DNA from: JANQHS01 sp965267505
GTDB taxonomy: Bacteria; Bacteroidota; Bacteroidia; Cytophagales; CCMP332
DNA: 64,000 nt
Reading direction: 5' to 3'
Assembly (NCBI GenBank): GCA_965267505.1
Contig: OZ254081.1
Span: 1,426,001-1,490,000, forward strand
Under the pieces are notes generated by a model that searched no databases, had not been told where the DNA came from, and saw nothing but the letters and a program-made list of their open reading frames with translations. The first letter of the stretch is position 1. Each line of letters opens with the position of its first letter. Shown piece after piece: positions 8,528 to 17,806 of the stretch. Both the position numbers and the translations under genes were made by a program.

Positions 8528-9622
8528 TCAATTCTTCTGAAAGGGAATTACCGAAGATCCCTGGCTACCTTCCAACTTCAGAATATATTTCCCGGAACTC
8601 AATGAAGAGACTTCAAGGGCAGGGTCCGCAGGATTTAGCCTTGAGTGGTAAACCACCTTTCCTTTTAGATCATAGATCAGGATCTCTCCTTCTAGGAACT
8701 TATCAGACCTTAGGTGGATTTCATCCGTAACCGGATTTGGAAAGGCAAGGATCTTCAAATCTTGCTGGCTTTCCAGCCCATTCGGAAGGTATTGAAAGGT
8801 TTGCCTTTGCACATTTCTCCAGGCACCATTGTCAAAGATCTGGGCTGTTGATTGTTGAACAGTGCCATCAGGATTATTGGAATAATCGACCTTATAACTT
8901 TGATCCCAGTTGCTACCATTCCAGGTTGACTCCAGGTAATTGGTCAGGTAACCATTGCCATCATAAATATAGTCTCCCTTAAAATTATCTTCCCAAGCAC
9001 TTCCGTTAAATGTTTCATATCTCATGGTAAGCACCTGCTGGTTTGCATTGTAAGTATAGTTGCGTCGAAAGGAATCAGACCAGGAAGAAAACCAAACCTG
9101 TCCGGTGCTGGTGATCGGATTTCCCTGGGCATTGTTGTTATGAATGAAGCGAAAAGAATTAGTCCATCCGGCAGGATGATTTTCTTCCAGGAATTCAATT
9201 AAAAATCCATTGGCATCATAGGTGTATGAGGTCCTCAGGCTATTCTCATAATTGCTACCGTTCCAAAATTGCCTTGTAAGGCTTGAGATCCTATCATTGG
9301 AATTGTAGGTGTAGACGCCCTTGCCATCCTTTTCCCAGCTATTTGCCACATCATCCCAGATATCATAAAGATATTCCGTTGGATCCCCCAGGGTATTGTT
9401 GGTGTAGTTATAGATATAGAAGTTCTGCCATTGGTTATTGGAGTTCCAGGTTTCAGAGAGTTCCTGAGTGAGAAAGCCCTGTGCATCGCACTGGTATTGG
9501 CGATTAAAACCGTTTTCCCATGCTCCATTATCCCAGAATTCAATTAGGAGATAACTGGTTCGCTGAGCTGTCGAGAAAAATGGAAAGGTGAACAGTAAGA
9601 ATAGAAATAGACTTCTTTTCAT
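8528..9622 (-). CDS. Secreted repeat protein with T9SS sorting domain
   Basis: 364 residues from the ATG at 9622, which begins a canonical signal peptide (MKRSLFLFLLFTFPFFS/TAQ); the frame also opens 54 bases upstream at 9676 but this would bury the signal. Residues about 30-280 are six or more imperfect repeats of about 40 residues with an YTYDANGFL..YLEE.W.GSNW pattern, reminiscent of YD-type repeats. Residues from about 285 form the sorting domain: ILAFPNPVTDEIHL, LIYDLKGKVVY, SGKYILKLEG. The start lies about 95 bases from the transposase relic. Ligand unknown. Confidence 0.8.
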   Translation of the reverse strand: MKRSLFLFLLFTFPFFSTAQRTSYLLIEFWDNGAWENGFNRQYQCDAQGFLTQELSETWNSNNQWQNFYIYNYTNNTLGDPTEYLYDIWDDVANSWEKDGKGVYTYNSNDRISSLTRQFWNGSNYENSLRTSYTYDANGFLIEFLEENHPAGWTNSFRFIHNNNAQGNPITSTGQVWFSSWSDSFRRNYTYNANQQVLTMRYETFNGSAWEDNFKGDYIYDGNGYLTNYLESTWNGSNWDQSYKVDYSNNPDGTVQQSTAQIFDNGAWRNVQRQTFQYLPNGLESQQDLKILAFPNPVTDEIHLRSDKFLEGEILIYDLKGKVVYHSRLNPADPALEVSSLSSGKYILKLEGSQGSSVIPFQKN

Positions 9623-9717
9623 GTGCAAAGAGTTCGTGGACCACAAAGTTATTGCTGGAAGCCGATTTTGACTCATTAAGCATAAATCAAATTCAGCTGT
9701 TCAGAAAGAAGAAAAAA

Positions 9718-9816
9718 TATGTCAACGGGCAATCCCAAAATTCTATTGAGAGCTTCTGGGCCTCACTCAAGCGAAGTATTTTCGGGATCTATCACCACAC
9801 TTCTGAGAAGCATTTG
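9718..9816 (+). mobile_element. Relic of an IS1595/ISXO2-type transposase (C-terminal DDE fragment)
   Basis: On the plus strand these 33 codons read YVNGQSQNSIESFWASLKRS followed by IFGIYHHTSEKHL. This is the strongly conserved block around the last catalytic acidic residue of ISXO2-like transposases (normally Y-V..-H-TN-IE-FW-LKR-GI-G-YH-VS-KHL). Homology stops sharply after KHL, where the family normally continues with a helix of the ..YLxEFxFRYN type, and nothing recognisable precedes YVNG. No terminal inverted repeats or target duplication were visible. It is therefore a scar left by insertion and deletion, not a mobile copy. It overlaps the 3' end of the minus-strand gene next door. Confidence 0.7.
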
Positions 9817-10669
9817 TGGATTGGATCCCATTCATATCCCATTGATGATTTTGCTCAATATGAGACCAACTCCATAAACTATCTCCTGTTTCTGAGATCC
9901 TCATTAGGAACATTCCCGGATAAACCGCTGAACTATTTCTATCTATTCTACCGCCAATGATTATTTCTCCGTTCGCAAGAACCTTGCATTCCGTGGCAGC
10001 AACTAAATCACCCCCAAAATCATAGGATCGGGTCCAGATAGTGTCAAAATTTGCATTCAATCTTGTAACTATCACATCATCGCCAAAAGTATCCCAGGTC
10101 TCTCCTCCCGCTACAATGAAACCACTATCCCGGGTTTGAATAAGGTCTCCAACAAAATGGTTTACTTCAAATCCAAAAAGTGAATCCCCATTATAGTTTA
10201 CCCTTGCTAATTTGGCCTTGCATAATGACAGGCACCCATGTTTGAATAAAACATAAAAGCTGCTGTCATAGGAATTAAATAATCTTGGACTCCCATCGAA
10301 ATTGTAATATTCAGGGTCCAAGTCCTTTCTCCAAATTTGATTTCCCTGCAGATCGTACCGGGTTATCCAATCACTTGTACTCCCTCCTTCTATCAAAATA
10401 AATGTGCTGTCCTTTAACATAATTGCATCAGAAGTTGCACTATTTCCTAGAAAAAGGGAATCAATTAATTGACCATAACCATTTACATGGAGGGTAGCAG
10501 AATTAGAACTCCCCCAACCAAAAAGTAGATACTCATCCAAATTTATTTCAAGGGCAGTGATGCCTTTTTGAAAATACCTTTGCGGCGTGGTAATATCAAA
10601 GTATGTAAGCTGAGCCATGGATGGAACCGAGATAATTAGGCTAATAAAGAATAGTAATAGTGGTTTCAT
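9767..10669 (-). CDS. Secreted propeller-like protein truncated by a transposase relic
   Basis: 300 residues with a signal peptide (MKPLLLFFISLIISVPSMA/QL). The body has weak propeller-like repeats such as WITRYDLQGNQIWRKDLD, VIVTRLNANFDTIWTRSYD and MFLMRISETGDSLWSW, a pattern seen in many T9SS cargo proteins. The natural sequence appears to end at NGIQSTN (residue 286, near base 9812). The remaining 14 residues, including SQKCGDRSRKYFA, are antisense translation of the transposase fragment. The expected further repeats and T9SS sorting domain are missing. The gene is thus most likely a pseudogene, or makes a product that stays in the periplasm. Confidence 0.7.
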   Translation of the reverse strand: MKPLLLFFISLIISVPSMAQLTYFDITTPQRYFQKGITALEINLDEYLLFGWGSSNSATLHVNGYGQLIDSLFLGNSATSDAIMLKDSTFILIEGGSTSDWITRYDLQGNQIWRKDLDPEYYNFDGSPRLFNSYDSSFYVLFKHGCLSLCKAKLARVNYNGDSLFGFEVNHFVGDLIQTRDSGFIVAGGETWDTFGDDVIVTRLNANFDTIWTRSYDFGGDLVAATECKVLANGEIIIGGRIDRNSSAVYPGMFLMRISETGDSLWSWSHIEQNHQWDMNGIQSTNASQKCGDRSRKYFA

Positions 10670-10911
10670 ATAAAGATTCGGTTCTGTGAATTTTCCAGCG
10701 ACTCAAAAAAATTTGATCCAAACCAAATCCTAAAATCCTCCACAAACCGATATCCTGCCTTCACAAATCAATAGTTAAGAGATGGGATTGAACAGCTATT
10801 TGCGTTTTTTGCAAATTGACCTAATGGTCTAGCAAACTTCAATTAGGAGAGTTTTTGACTTCAAAAGAACTTGGCAGAGAAATTGAATACTACACATAAG
10901 ACGATAGATCG

Positions 10912-11682
10912 ATGACCATGAAACATTTCTTCCTAAGCCTGATCCTCCTAGCAAGCCTTGCCATTCCTCCTTGTTTTGCCCAGGTGGGTGATATCAAGAA
11001 GGAAGTGAAAGAAGAAAAGAAAAGAAAGGAAAGCAGCGGAGAGAGCAATTCTTCAGAGATCAGCGAAGAAACAGCCAATGTGATCCTCCAACTATTTCAG
11101 TTTGCCTTCTACGGGGTCGCGGCAGCTCAGCAATCAGCTCTTCAAGGCAAGGATGTCTATCCCCAGCGGGTCTCTCTGGAAGTCCCCCTGAGCTTCGGGG
11201 CACAATACAATGAATCAGAACAGGGCAAAACCCCGATGATGGGTCAGGCGGGAGCTCGGCTAAACTGGGGGATTTTCGCAACGGACTTCCGCTACATCGA
11301 ACTAGATGATGGGACCGACCGCCTACCTGCTTTCGATTGGATAGTAGGCATTGTCAGGATTCCCATAAAAGGATTTGTTCCTGAATATGGTTTGGGCTTC
11401 ACCAGGCTTACCCTCCTGGACCAGAGTTTCTTCAAACAAACCCTGGGCTTCGATTGGCGGATCAGCGAAAGCAATTGGAACCTGGCGGCTGGTTATCAGT
11501 GGACAGAAAAGTTAAGCACCGGCGCAAGATTCAAAGAGAATGTATATATCCGCCTGGACTATGCATTAATAAATTCCGGAGCCTTCCACATTAGCCCACT
11601 GCTTGAATATTCCTACCAGGACTACTTCGACCAGGTGCAATTCAATATGCTGAGTTTGGGAGTGGTTGCTAGGATCTATTAA
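10912..11682 (+). CDS. Putative outer-membrane beta-barrel protein
   Basis: 256 residues; a second in-frame ATG at 10918 gives the neater signal peptide (MKHFFLSLILLASLAIPPCFA/Q). After the signal comes a highly charged segment (KKEVKEEKKRKESSGES) at about 28-45, then an amphipathic beta-rich region with alternating patterns (VSLEVPLSFGAQY, ARLNWGIFATDFRYIE, WNLAAGYQW, VYIRLDYALI) and a terminal aromatic-containing strand (MLSLGVVARIY), as expected for a small outer-membrane barrel. The stop is immediately followed by the convergent stop of the SpoIIE-phosphatase gene. The 242-base region upstream (10670-10911) holds no element that I can support. Function unknown. Confidence 0.65.
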   Translation: MTMKHFFLSLILLASLAIPPCFAQVGDIKKEVKEEKKRKESSGESNSSEISEETANVILQLFQFAFYGVAAAQQSALQGKDVYPQRVSLEVPLSFGAQYNESEQGKTPMMGQAGARLNWGIFATDFRYIELDDGTDRLPAFDWIVGIVRIPIKGFVPEYGLGFTRLTLLDQSFFKQTLGFDWRISESNWNLAAGYQWTEKLSTGARFKENVYIRLDYALINSGAFHISPLLEYSYQDYFDQVQFNMLSLGVVARIY

Positions 11683-14600
11683 TTATACTTTCAGTCCTAT
11701 CACACACACATCATCCACCTGATCTTCGCTTCCTCTCCAAAGTTCGAATTCATTGTCCAGGTAGCTTAGCTGCTCGCCCATGGGTACCTCTCTCAATCCC
11801 AGAATTAGTTTTTTAAAAGGCTTGTACATATACTTCTTTCCCTTGGGGCCACCGAACTGATCGGCGAAGCCGTCCGAAAACATATAGATAAGATCGCCGG
11901 GATCCAGCTTGATATTATGTTGCTGGAAGGGCTTGGCAAATCCGAAATCGCCTATAGGCTGTTTATCCCCTTTGTATTCCATCAAAACATGCGTCTCATC
12001 AGTAACCCATTTGGGATCCAATTCTCCGTTTTGCTGAGTGACCCTGTAAACCGGATTGTGAGCACCTGCAAAGCATAATTCCCTTTTCTTCAGGTTTACC
12101 CTGCAAAAGGAAATATCCATTCCGTCCTTTACATCTTCCTCACTTTTTTCAAAGGTTTCGATCACCAGCTCTCTAACCTTATCAAGAATGAGGCCCGGTT
12201 CTCTTAGGCCAATTTCACTAACCGCCTGGTGCAAGGCATTTGCACAAACAACACTTACCAATGCACCGGGCACTCCATGACCCGTACAATCAGCTGCCGC
12301 AATAAATATTTCATCGCCGAAAACTTCAAACCAATAGAAATCCCCGGCTACTATGTCCTTGGGTTTATAATAGATGAAACTCTCCTCCAGGTGCTTCAGG
12401 ACCAATTTATTGGGAGGGAGGATTGCTTGCTGGATCCTCTTTGCATATTGTATGGAATCCAGGATCTGCTCATTCTTATTGCGCAGCTCGCTGGTTCTTT
12501 CCTCCACCATGCCCTGCAATTCCTGGTTTCTCCTTTTCAATCGCAACCCATTCAACCAGGCTATCAGCCAGACCAATCCGGCCAATAAGACACCATATCC
12601 TATCAAAGCCCAAATGCGAAGAAACCATGGAGCCCTGACCTGTACATCAATGGTTATGGGATCTCCCCATACATTTTGCTTGCCCCTGGCTCTAAAGGAA
12701 ATATGCTGCTTTCCAATGATCAGGTTATCAAAATCAAAACGATTGGAAACAATGGGGTTGGACCATTTCCCTTCCTCCAGGTCATAGCTGTATTGGTATT
12801 CAACCTTTGAAAAGTCTGTTTCATCCTTGCTATATAGGTCCAAACTGAGGTGGCTCCCATAATCTATGACTATGGCACTATCGGAATCCCATTTCTCCTC
12901 ATTGACTCTTAAGCCCCGAAGTTTGATCGGAGGTGGTTCTAATTTGAAAGCCGAAAGATCTAAGCGCATGAGGTAGGGGCCCCAACCTGCCATAAGCAGA
13001 TGGTCCCCGACCACCATCGCGCTGCGGGGATAGCCTATTCGCGATCCCTGGTAAAGGATCCGAAAGGTCCGCTTGCTTTTGAAGTCGTATTTGAATGTAG
13101 CCTCTCTTGAGAAGAAAATCAAGCTGGAGTCACCCTGGTATTCCAATACCGGATTTAGCTCCATTCCAACTGGTAATTCCAGGTATTCATATTTTCCTTC
13201 ATGGATCATGTAAAAGGAAAGGCCCGGCAATCCATTTTTATTACTTACTCCCACGAGAATGCGATTAAGGTTATCAAGGCCTATATAGGTTGGATATTTC
13301 AGGTCCGGATAGATCGCAGTATCCGGGAATTCCACTTTTCCATCCTGGTACCAGGCCATCAAACTTCCGACCTGCAGAATCAACAGATCTCCATTTTTTT
13401 GGACCGGAACTGTATTGTCCTCCTTGACCCCAAACAATTGGGTAAGGTCATGAAATTGCCCGTCTTTATGGCTAAGTATTGCTGCGTTAGTCCAGATCAG
13501 CATTTCCTGATCTTTAAGAACTGTGAAAAGGATCAATTTTATTCCATCCGGCATGACCACTTCTTGCTCATGGCCTTGAAGGTCTATCGAGGCAATCACA
13601 GAGTCATTCTTGATGTAATACCAGGAATTATCCCAGGGGCTCAATTCGTAATATTCTGTTTTCTTTAATTTTTCTGCGATTCCTGGGTTTTCGATCAAGA
13701 CAGAATCTTCTGCATCAAAAAAGAAGTTGAAAGAACTCCTTCTATGCTTTTCAAGGGGGTCCAACCAGAAGCTTCCATTGGGATAGGTATTATGAGTTGA
13801 ATGAAACTTTATGATATGATTACTCACACGGTCGAGTCGGATACGTTCCGGTATGCCCAGAGGCCTGTATCTGCCATCATCTATAGATAATTCATAGAAA
13901 TCCTCAGTTCTGTGAGCTTCGTATGCCGGTGCGACGTAGATCTTTCTTGTATTGGGGCTAAAACCAACGATATGCATTTCGTCAGGTTGATTGGGATGCT
14001 CATAGAAATCAACATCCATCATAAACGAATACCTTTCTATGCCCACTCCCCCCCATCGGGATTTCCAGATCAATCCATCGCCGGGATAGTAATATTTATG
14101 ATTCTCCTCTTCGCCTAGTTCCGGATATAGATCATGCAGATATCCTATCACATCTCCATCAATAACTATTCGATTTCCGGTTCGGGCTTCATAAAGCCAG
14201 ATAAGGTTCCCGAAATTCTCTCCCGGAAAAACCCTGTAATACCCAGGAAACTGTTTCGAGATTTCTGCATTCTCATTAATAATTTCAACAAGATCAGTGT
14301 CTTCATAGCGGATTATTAAGCTTGAATCTCCATCTCTACGGGTAAAATGATCCCTGCCTTGGAAGTCTACGCCAAGGAAGAATCCAAAATCTTCCGGGAA
14401 GGGATGAACTTTTGCTTTCTGGTCAAGGAAATTAAGCCTCCTTTCCTTCGTGAAGATCACTCCTTCAGGGTGCTTTCTGACCAATTCAAAATCTTCTTCT
14501 AGTACATACTCCTTGGTTGAAAACGAGCCCTCCTTAATCTCGAAGCACTTTAGCTTATGAGGTCTCCCCATATCGTATTGGTAGCGAAGAGCAAACCAAA

Positions 14601-15189
14601 GTCTTCCTCTTGAATCGGATTGGAATAAAACATAGAGTCTTTCCGTATCCTCCGGCTCATAGTCAAACTCCCAAAGGAGGTGGATTGAATCAACGATCAT
14701 GGGTTCTTCCATCTGGGGTTTCCCATAGGGAATAAACACAACACCCCCGGTGGTAAGGGCGAAGGCCCCCATATCCGTGGTTTCCACTGAAAGAACCATG
14801 TCCTCAGGAAGGCCATGATCACCGGAATAATGCCTGAAAACCTCTCCATCCTTGAATTGAAATAGCCCTTGGTCAGTACACTTCCAAAAACGCCCATTTG
14901 GATCGATCTGTGATTCGTTAACCCCCATGATCCTCCATTTTGGAAGTTCGTTCGGACCTCTCCGAGATCCAATATTCTCAAAAGTTCGGAATGATTTGCC
15001 ATCGAATCGAATGAGGAAACGCTCATCACCAGGAACGGGTCGCAGCCAGGTAAATCCCTGTCCATCAGTTATCGGGTCTCTGACGGGCCTTAAGCCATCC
15101 ACAGCCCCATAAATAAAACTGGAGACAGGATGCTGTGCCATGCCGTCAAGGGCCAAAAGGAGTAGCAGGCCGGTGAGTAGTTTTCTCAT
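11683..15189 (-). CDS. Membrane sensor with SpoIIE-family protein phosphatase output
   Basis: 1168 residues from the ATG at 15189, which begins a signal peptide (MRKLLTGLLLLLALDGMA/Q); the frame opens 48 bases further upstream but then the signal would be internal. The large periplasmic part (about 20-860) resembles two-component-regulator propellers, ending in a Y_Y_Y-like domain (VEYQYSYDLEEGKW, HISFRARGKQNVWG). One transmembrane helix (about 870-890, WALIGYGVLLAGLVWLIAWL) and a coiled coil (RRNQELQGMVEERTSELR) lead to a PP2C/SpoIIE phosphatase: AGDFYWFE, AADCTGHGVPGALVSV, GMDISFCR, GAHNPVY, MFSDGFADQFGG, DDVCVIGLKV. The metal-binding Asp residues are present. It probably dephosphorylates an anti-anti-sigma-type partner, though none is encoded nearby. 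Confidence 0.85.
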   Translation of the reverse strand: MRKLLTGLLLLLALDGMAQHPVSSFIYGAVDGLRPVRDPITDGQGFTWLRPVPGDERFLIRFDGKSFRTFENIGSRRGPNELPKWRIMGVNESQIDPNGRFWKCTDQGLFQFKDGEVFRHYSGDHGLPEDMVLSVETTDMGAFALTTGGVVFIPYGKPQMEEPMIVDSIHLLWEFDYEPEDTERLYVLFQSDSRGRLWFALRYQYDMGRPHKLKCFEIKEGSFSTKEYVLEEDFELVRKHPEGVIFTKERRLNFLDQKAKVHPFPEDFGFFLGVDFQGRDHFTRRDGDSSLIIRYEDTDLVEIINENAEISKQFPGYYRVFPGENFGNLIWLYEARTGNRIVIDGDVIGYLHDLYPELGEEENHKYYYPGDGLIWKSRWGGVGIERYSFMMDVDFYEHPNQPDEMHIVGFSPNTRKIYVAPAYEAHRTEDFYELSIDDGRYRPLGIPERIRLDRVSNHIIKFHSTHNTYPNGSFWLDPLEKHRRSSFNFFFDAEDSVLIENPGIAEKLKKTEYYELSPWDNSWYYIKNDSVIASIDLQGHEQEVVMPDGIKLILFTVLKDQEMLIWTNAAILSHKDGQFHDLTQLFGVKEDNTVPVQKNGDLLILQVGSLMAWYQDGKVEFPDTAIYPDLKYPTYIGLDNLNRILVGVSNKNGLPGLSFYMIHEGKYEYLELPVGMELNPVLEYQGDSSLIFFSREATFKYDFKSKRTFRILYQGSRIGYPRSAMVVGDHLLMAGWGPYLMRLDLSAFKLEPPPIKLRGLRVNEEKWDSDSAIVIDYGSHLSLDLYSKDETDFSKVEYQYSYDLEEGKWSNPIVSNRFDFDNLIIGKQHISFRARGKQNVWGDPITIDVQVRAPWFLRIWALIGYGVLLAGLVWLIAWLNGLRLKRRNQELQGMVEERTSELRNKNEQILDSIQYAKRIQQAILPPNKLVLKHLEESFIYYKPKDIVAGDFYWFEVFGDEIFIAAADCTGHGVPGALVSVVCANALHQAVSEIGLREPGLILDKVRELVIETFEKSEEDVKDGMDISFCRVNLKKRELCFAGAHNPVYRVTQQNGELDPKWVTDETHVLMEYKGDKQPIGDFGFAKPFQQHNIKLDPGDLIYMFSDGFADQFGGPKGKKYMYKPFKKLILGLREVPMGEQLSYLDNEFELWRGSEDQVDDVCVIGLKV

Positions 15190-15285
15190 TGAGCCTTGAA
15201 AATAAGGAATTTGGACTCTTTTGGGAAGGCCAGGCAAATGCCTTTTGTTGATGAAAATTGGAAAAACCAGTACCTTAAAGCTACC

Positions 15286-16449
15286 ATGAGAAAGCTATTC
15301 CTACTATTGCTTCTGTTCAGTTCGGTGGCGGTTGCTCAAAATCCATTTTACGAAAATCTTGCGTTCGGAAAATACAATATTGCATTTCATGATACCCTGA
15401 TCTATAATACCAATGCTGAATATGAGAGCTATGGATATAAGGGTCCTGCGCCTCTATTCGTCCAGGTTTGGTTTCCGACTGACAAGAGCAATACCCATAT
15501 GCCAATGACCTTTGGAGAATTGGCCGACCAAAGAATTCCTAAAAATTTAAGAAGGATGTTCTTCCAGCTAAGTCTTCACCAAGATACCAGTATGTTCTGG
15601 CTGATAGAAGAGAATATGGAAAGTGGTGACCAGATCAGCTATGGAGACCTTAGAACGGAAGACATACTCCATCATTTAAAGGATCTTCCGACCAGTAGTT
15701 TCAGAATGCCATTTCCAAAGATCCTTGAATTTCCAGTTGTGATCTATGGACATGGAGCTCAAAGTCTGGGTGAGGAGAATTATGTACTGGCGGAATATCT
15801 TGCATCACATGGATACGTATTTATTTCTTGCAATAATCATCTGCCTCACGAAAGAGGTCCATACGGTATGAGCCATGTCAAGGGAATAGATACTACCACT
15901 ACCAAGACTCTGGTTCGATTTGCCCGGGGATTATGTCCTGGCCAAAAGTTTTCGCTCATGGGCCATAGCATGGGAGCTCAAAGAATCTGGGCTTTTGTTC
16001 ATGAACCCGATTGGGCCAAAGCCTTCGTTTCATTAGAAACCACCCTGGAGTTCTATGAGAAAGAAAAGACAGATACTCTTTGGCCTGAGCTTAGTAAGGT
16101 AATGAACGAGCACCATTTGGATTATCATGTACCTACCCTAATGATGGCCAATGATGGACATCAGAAGGATTTCGATTTCGTATTCTTTGACAGGATCGCG
16201 AATGCAAAACTTATACAGGCAATATCCAAGAAGGAAATCGACCATGAAGCCTATACCAGTATAGCTCTGATGCGTTTTTTACTAAAAGAGGATTTTCCGC
16301 AACCCGATGAGATCTACCTTCAGGATCAATTTCAAGCCTATATCAGGCATTTGCGCCTGAGCAAAGACTTTCTTGATAAGGAGATCAAAGGCGAAAAGTT
16401 GGAACTTGAACAATACAAGGAAGATTTTTATATAAAGGTCAAAAACTGA
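15286..16449 (+). CDS. Secreted alpha/beta hydrolase (PAF-acetylhydrolase-like)
   Basis: 387 residues from the ATG at 15286, which starts a signal peptide (MRKLFLLLLLFSSVAVA/QN); the frame is open back to 15196, overlapping the divergent sensor gene, and that longer start is unlikely. The fold signatures are present: a central strand and oxyanion region (VVIYGHGAQSLGEENY), a second strand motif (LASHGYVFISCNNH) and the nucleophile elbow GHSMG with its Ser at about residue 225. An Asp (VSLETT region) and a late His (KEIDHEAYTS) are plausible for the rest of the triad. The overall layout resembles platelet-activating-factor acetylhydrolase-like esterases. Substrate unknown. There is no T9SS domain. 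Confidence 0.75.
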   Translation: MRKLFLLLLLFSSVAVAQNPFYENLAFGKYNIAFHDTLIYNTNAEYESYGYKGPAPLFVQVWFPTDKSNTHMPMTFGELADQRIPKNLRRMFFQLSLHQDTSMFWLIEENMESGDQISYGDLRTEDILHHLKDLPTSSFRMPFPKILEFPVVIYGHGAQSLGEENYVLAEYLASHGYVFISCNNHLPHERGPYGMSHVKGIDTTTTKTLVRFARGLCPGQKFSLMGHSMGAQRIWAFVHEPDWAKAFVSLETTLEFYEKEKTDTLWPELSKVMNEHHLDYHVPTLMMANDGHQKDFDFVFFDRIANAKLIQAISKKEIDHEAYTSIALMRFLLKEDFPQPDEIYLQDQFQAYIRHLRLSKDFLDKEIKGEKLELEQYKEDFYIKVKN

Positions 16450-16483
16450 TCTTGCATTTATTATATAATATTAATTGCAAGAT
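16449..16483 (+). terminator. Candidate AT-rich hairpin after the hydrolase gene
   Basis: ATCTTGCA (16449-16456) and TGCAAGAT (16476-16483) are perfect inverted repeats separated by a very AT-rich 19-base interval that itself contains the palindrome ATTATATAAT. It begins at the last base of the stop codon. No strong T-run follows, so it may be a terminator or a protective 3' structure. Confidence 0.35.
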
Positions 16484-16549
16484 TCATTTCTAAAATAATC
16501 TTTATGGAACCTTTCTTTAGTTAAGATTGTATTGGTCTGAAATACTACC

Positions 16550-17758
16550 ATGTCCTCCGTTAGAATTAAAATCCTAGCGACCTTTCTTTTTCTTTTCCTT
16601 TTTCATGAATCCATTTCTCAAGGGATTTGGCAGCAAAAAAGTAACATGCCGACAGCCAGAAAAGAAATAACTGATGCAAGCGCGGTTCTGAATGGTAAGA
16701 TCTACGTATTGGGAGGGACCAAACCCGACGGAACCATTACAGATGCCTTTGAAAGTTATGACCCAATGACAGATACCTGGGATAGCCTGGCTCCCTTTCC
16801 GATCCCGGTTTGGAGGGCCTCTTTGGCATCAGTAAACGGTGTTCTTTTTGGAATGGGCGGATACCAAAGCCTATCACCCTTCCCCTTTAACCCGAGCAAT
16901 AAATGCTATGCCTACGACACCTTGCTGGACACTTGGATCCCAAGGCAGCATATGTTCAATGCAAGAGGCTCAGCGGCCAGTGTGACAATCGACAAAAAGG
17001 TGTACCTGATAGGAGGTACCAATGCCAATGCTCTTAACTCTATGCATATATATAATTCTCTAAATGATACCTGGTCGATTGGCCCTAGTATGTCTCAGGT
17101 CCGGTCGGGTCATACCGCCACTGTTATTGATGGAAAGATCTACGCAGCTGGAGGGTACTTTCTTAATCCCGGGGTCACAGCCTTAAGTAGTGGTGAAGTT
17201 CTGGATACTGCCCTTGGAACCTGGGCTCCAATTGCAAACATGCCCCTTGCTAAACTTGGAATCACCTCTACCGCTTTTCAGGGTCAATGGTATGTTCTCG
17301 GAAATACTTCCAACAACAACCTGCTTAGATACAATACAATGGCAAATGCCTGGGTACAGGAAGGGCCCATGCCAGAGAATGTGAACTTTGCTGGAGCCCA
17401 ATTTTTAAATGATAGCATTTACCTTTTTGGAGGGGGAGCTGTTAACCTTTCGACAGATGGGATCGACAGGATCTATGCCTCTCGTCCCTCCATCACTTCG
17501 GGGACATTAAACATAAGACCTGATGGAAATATTAGGATCTATCCAAACCCTGGAAACGGAAATATTACAATAGAAATGGATCAAATATTACAAAAAGGCT
17601 ATTTGGAACTAATAAATATTGAAGGTGAAATAATGATCAGAAAAGAAATACAAGATCGTGCCATCATACATCTGGAATCAAAGCTGCCTCCAGGTATCTT
17701 TTTTCTAAGGGTAGAATCTGGAAATGAAGTTTACACTTCAAAACTTCTAATTCGATAA
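16550..17758 (+). CDS. Kelch-repeat protein with T9SS sorting domain
   Basis: 402 residues with a signal peptide at 1-23 (SVRIKILATFLFLFLFHESIS/Q). About five to six kelch repeats (about 30-320) carry the usual GG doublet and spaced aromatic residues: NGKIYVLGGTKPDG, GVLFGMGGYQS, KKVYLIGGTNANA, GKIYAAGGYFLNP, SIYLFGGGAVN. The C-terminal 80 residues are a T9SS domain (IRIYPNPGNGNITIEM, PPGIFFLRVE). Kelch propellers are usually protein- or glycan-binding scaffolds; nothing here indicates catalysis. The start is 100 bases after the hydrolase stop, beyond a candidate terminator, so it is probably an independent unit. Confidence 0.85.
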   Translation: MSSVRIKILATFLFLFLFHESISQGIWQQKSNMPTARKEITDASAVLNGKIYVLGGTKPDGTITDAFESYDPMTDTWDSLAPFPIPVWRASLASVNGVLFGMGGYQSLSPFPFNPSNKCYAYDTLLDTWIPRQHMFNARGSAASVTIDKKVYLIGGTNANALNSMHIYNSLNDTWSIGPSMSQVRSGHTATVIDGKIYAAGGYFLNPGVTALSSGEVLDTALGTWAPIANMPLAKLGITSTAFQGQWYVLGNTSNNNLLRYNTMANAWVQEGPMPENVNFAGAQFLNDSIYLFGGGAVNLSTDGIDRIYASRPSITSGTLNIRPDGNIRIYPNPGNGNITIEMDQILQKGYLELINIEGEIMIRKEIQDRAIIHLESKLPPGIFFLRVESGNEVYTSKLLIR

Positions 17759-17806
17759 ACACAAAGCTTTTGTAGGTTTAGATTTAAATCACATTTAAAT
17801 AGCAGT

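Noticed and set aside
9652..9960. 102-codon plus-strand frame as a functional small gene
   Set aside because: Only its central 33 codons are protein-like (transposase block); the rest is antisense to the truncated secreted-protein gene or intergenic, so it is a relic.
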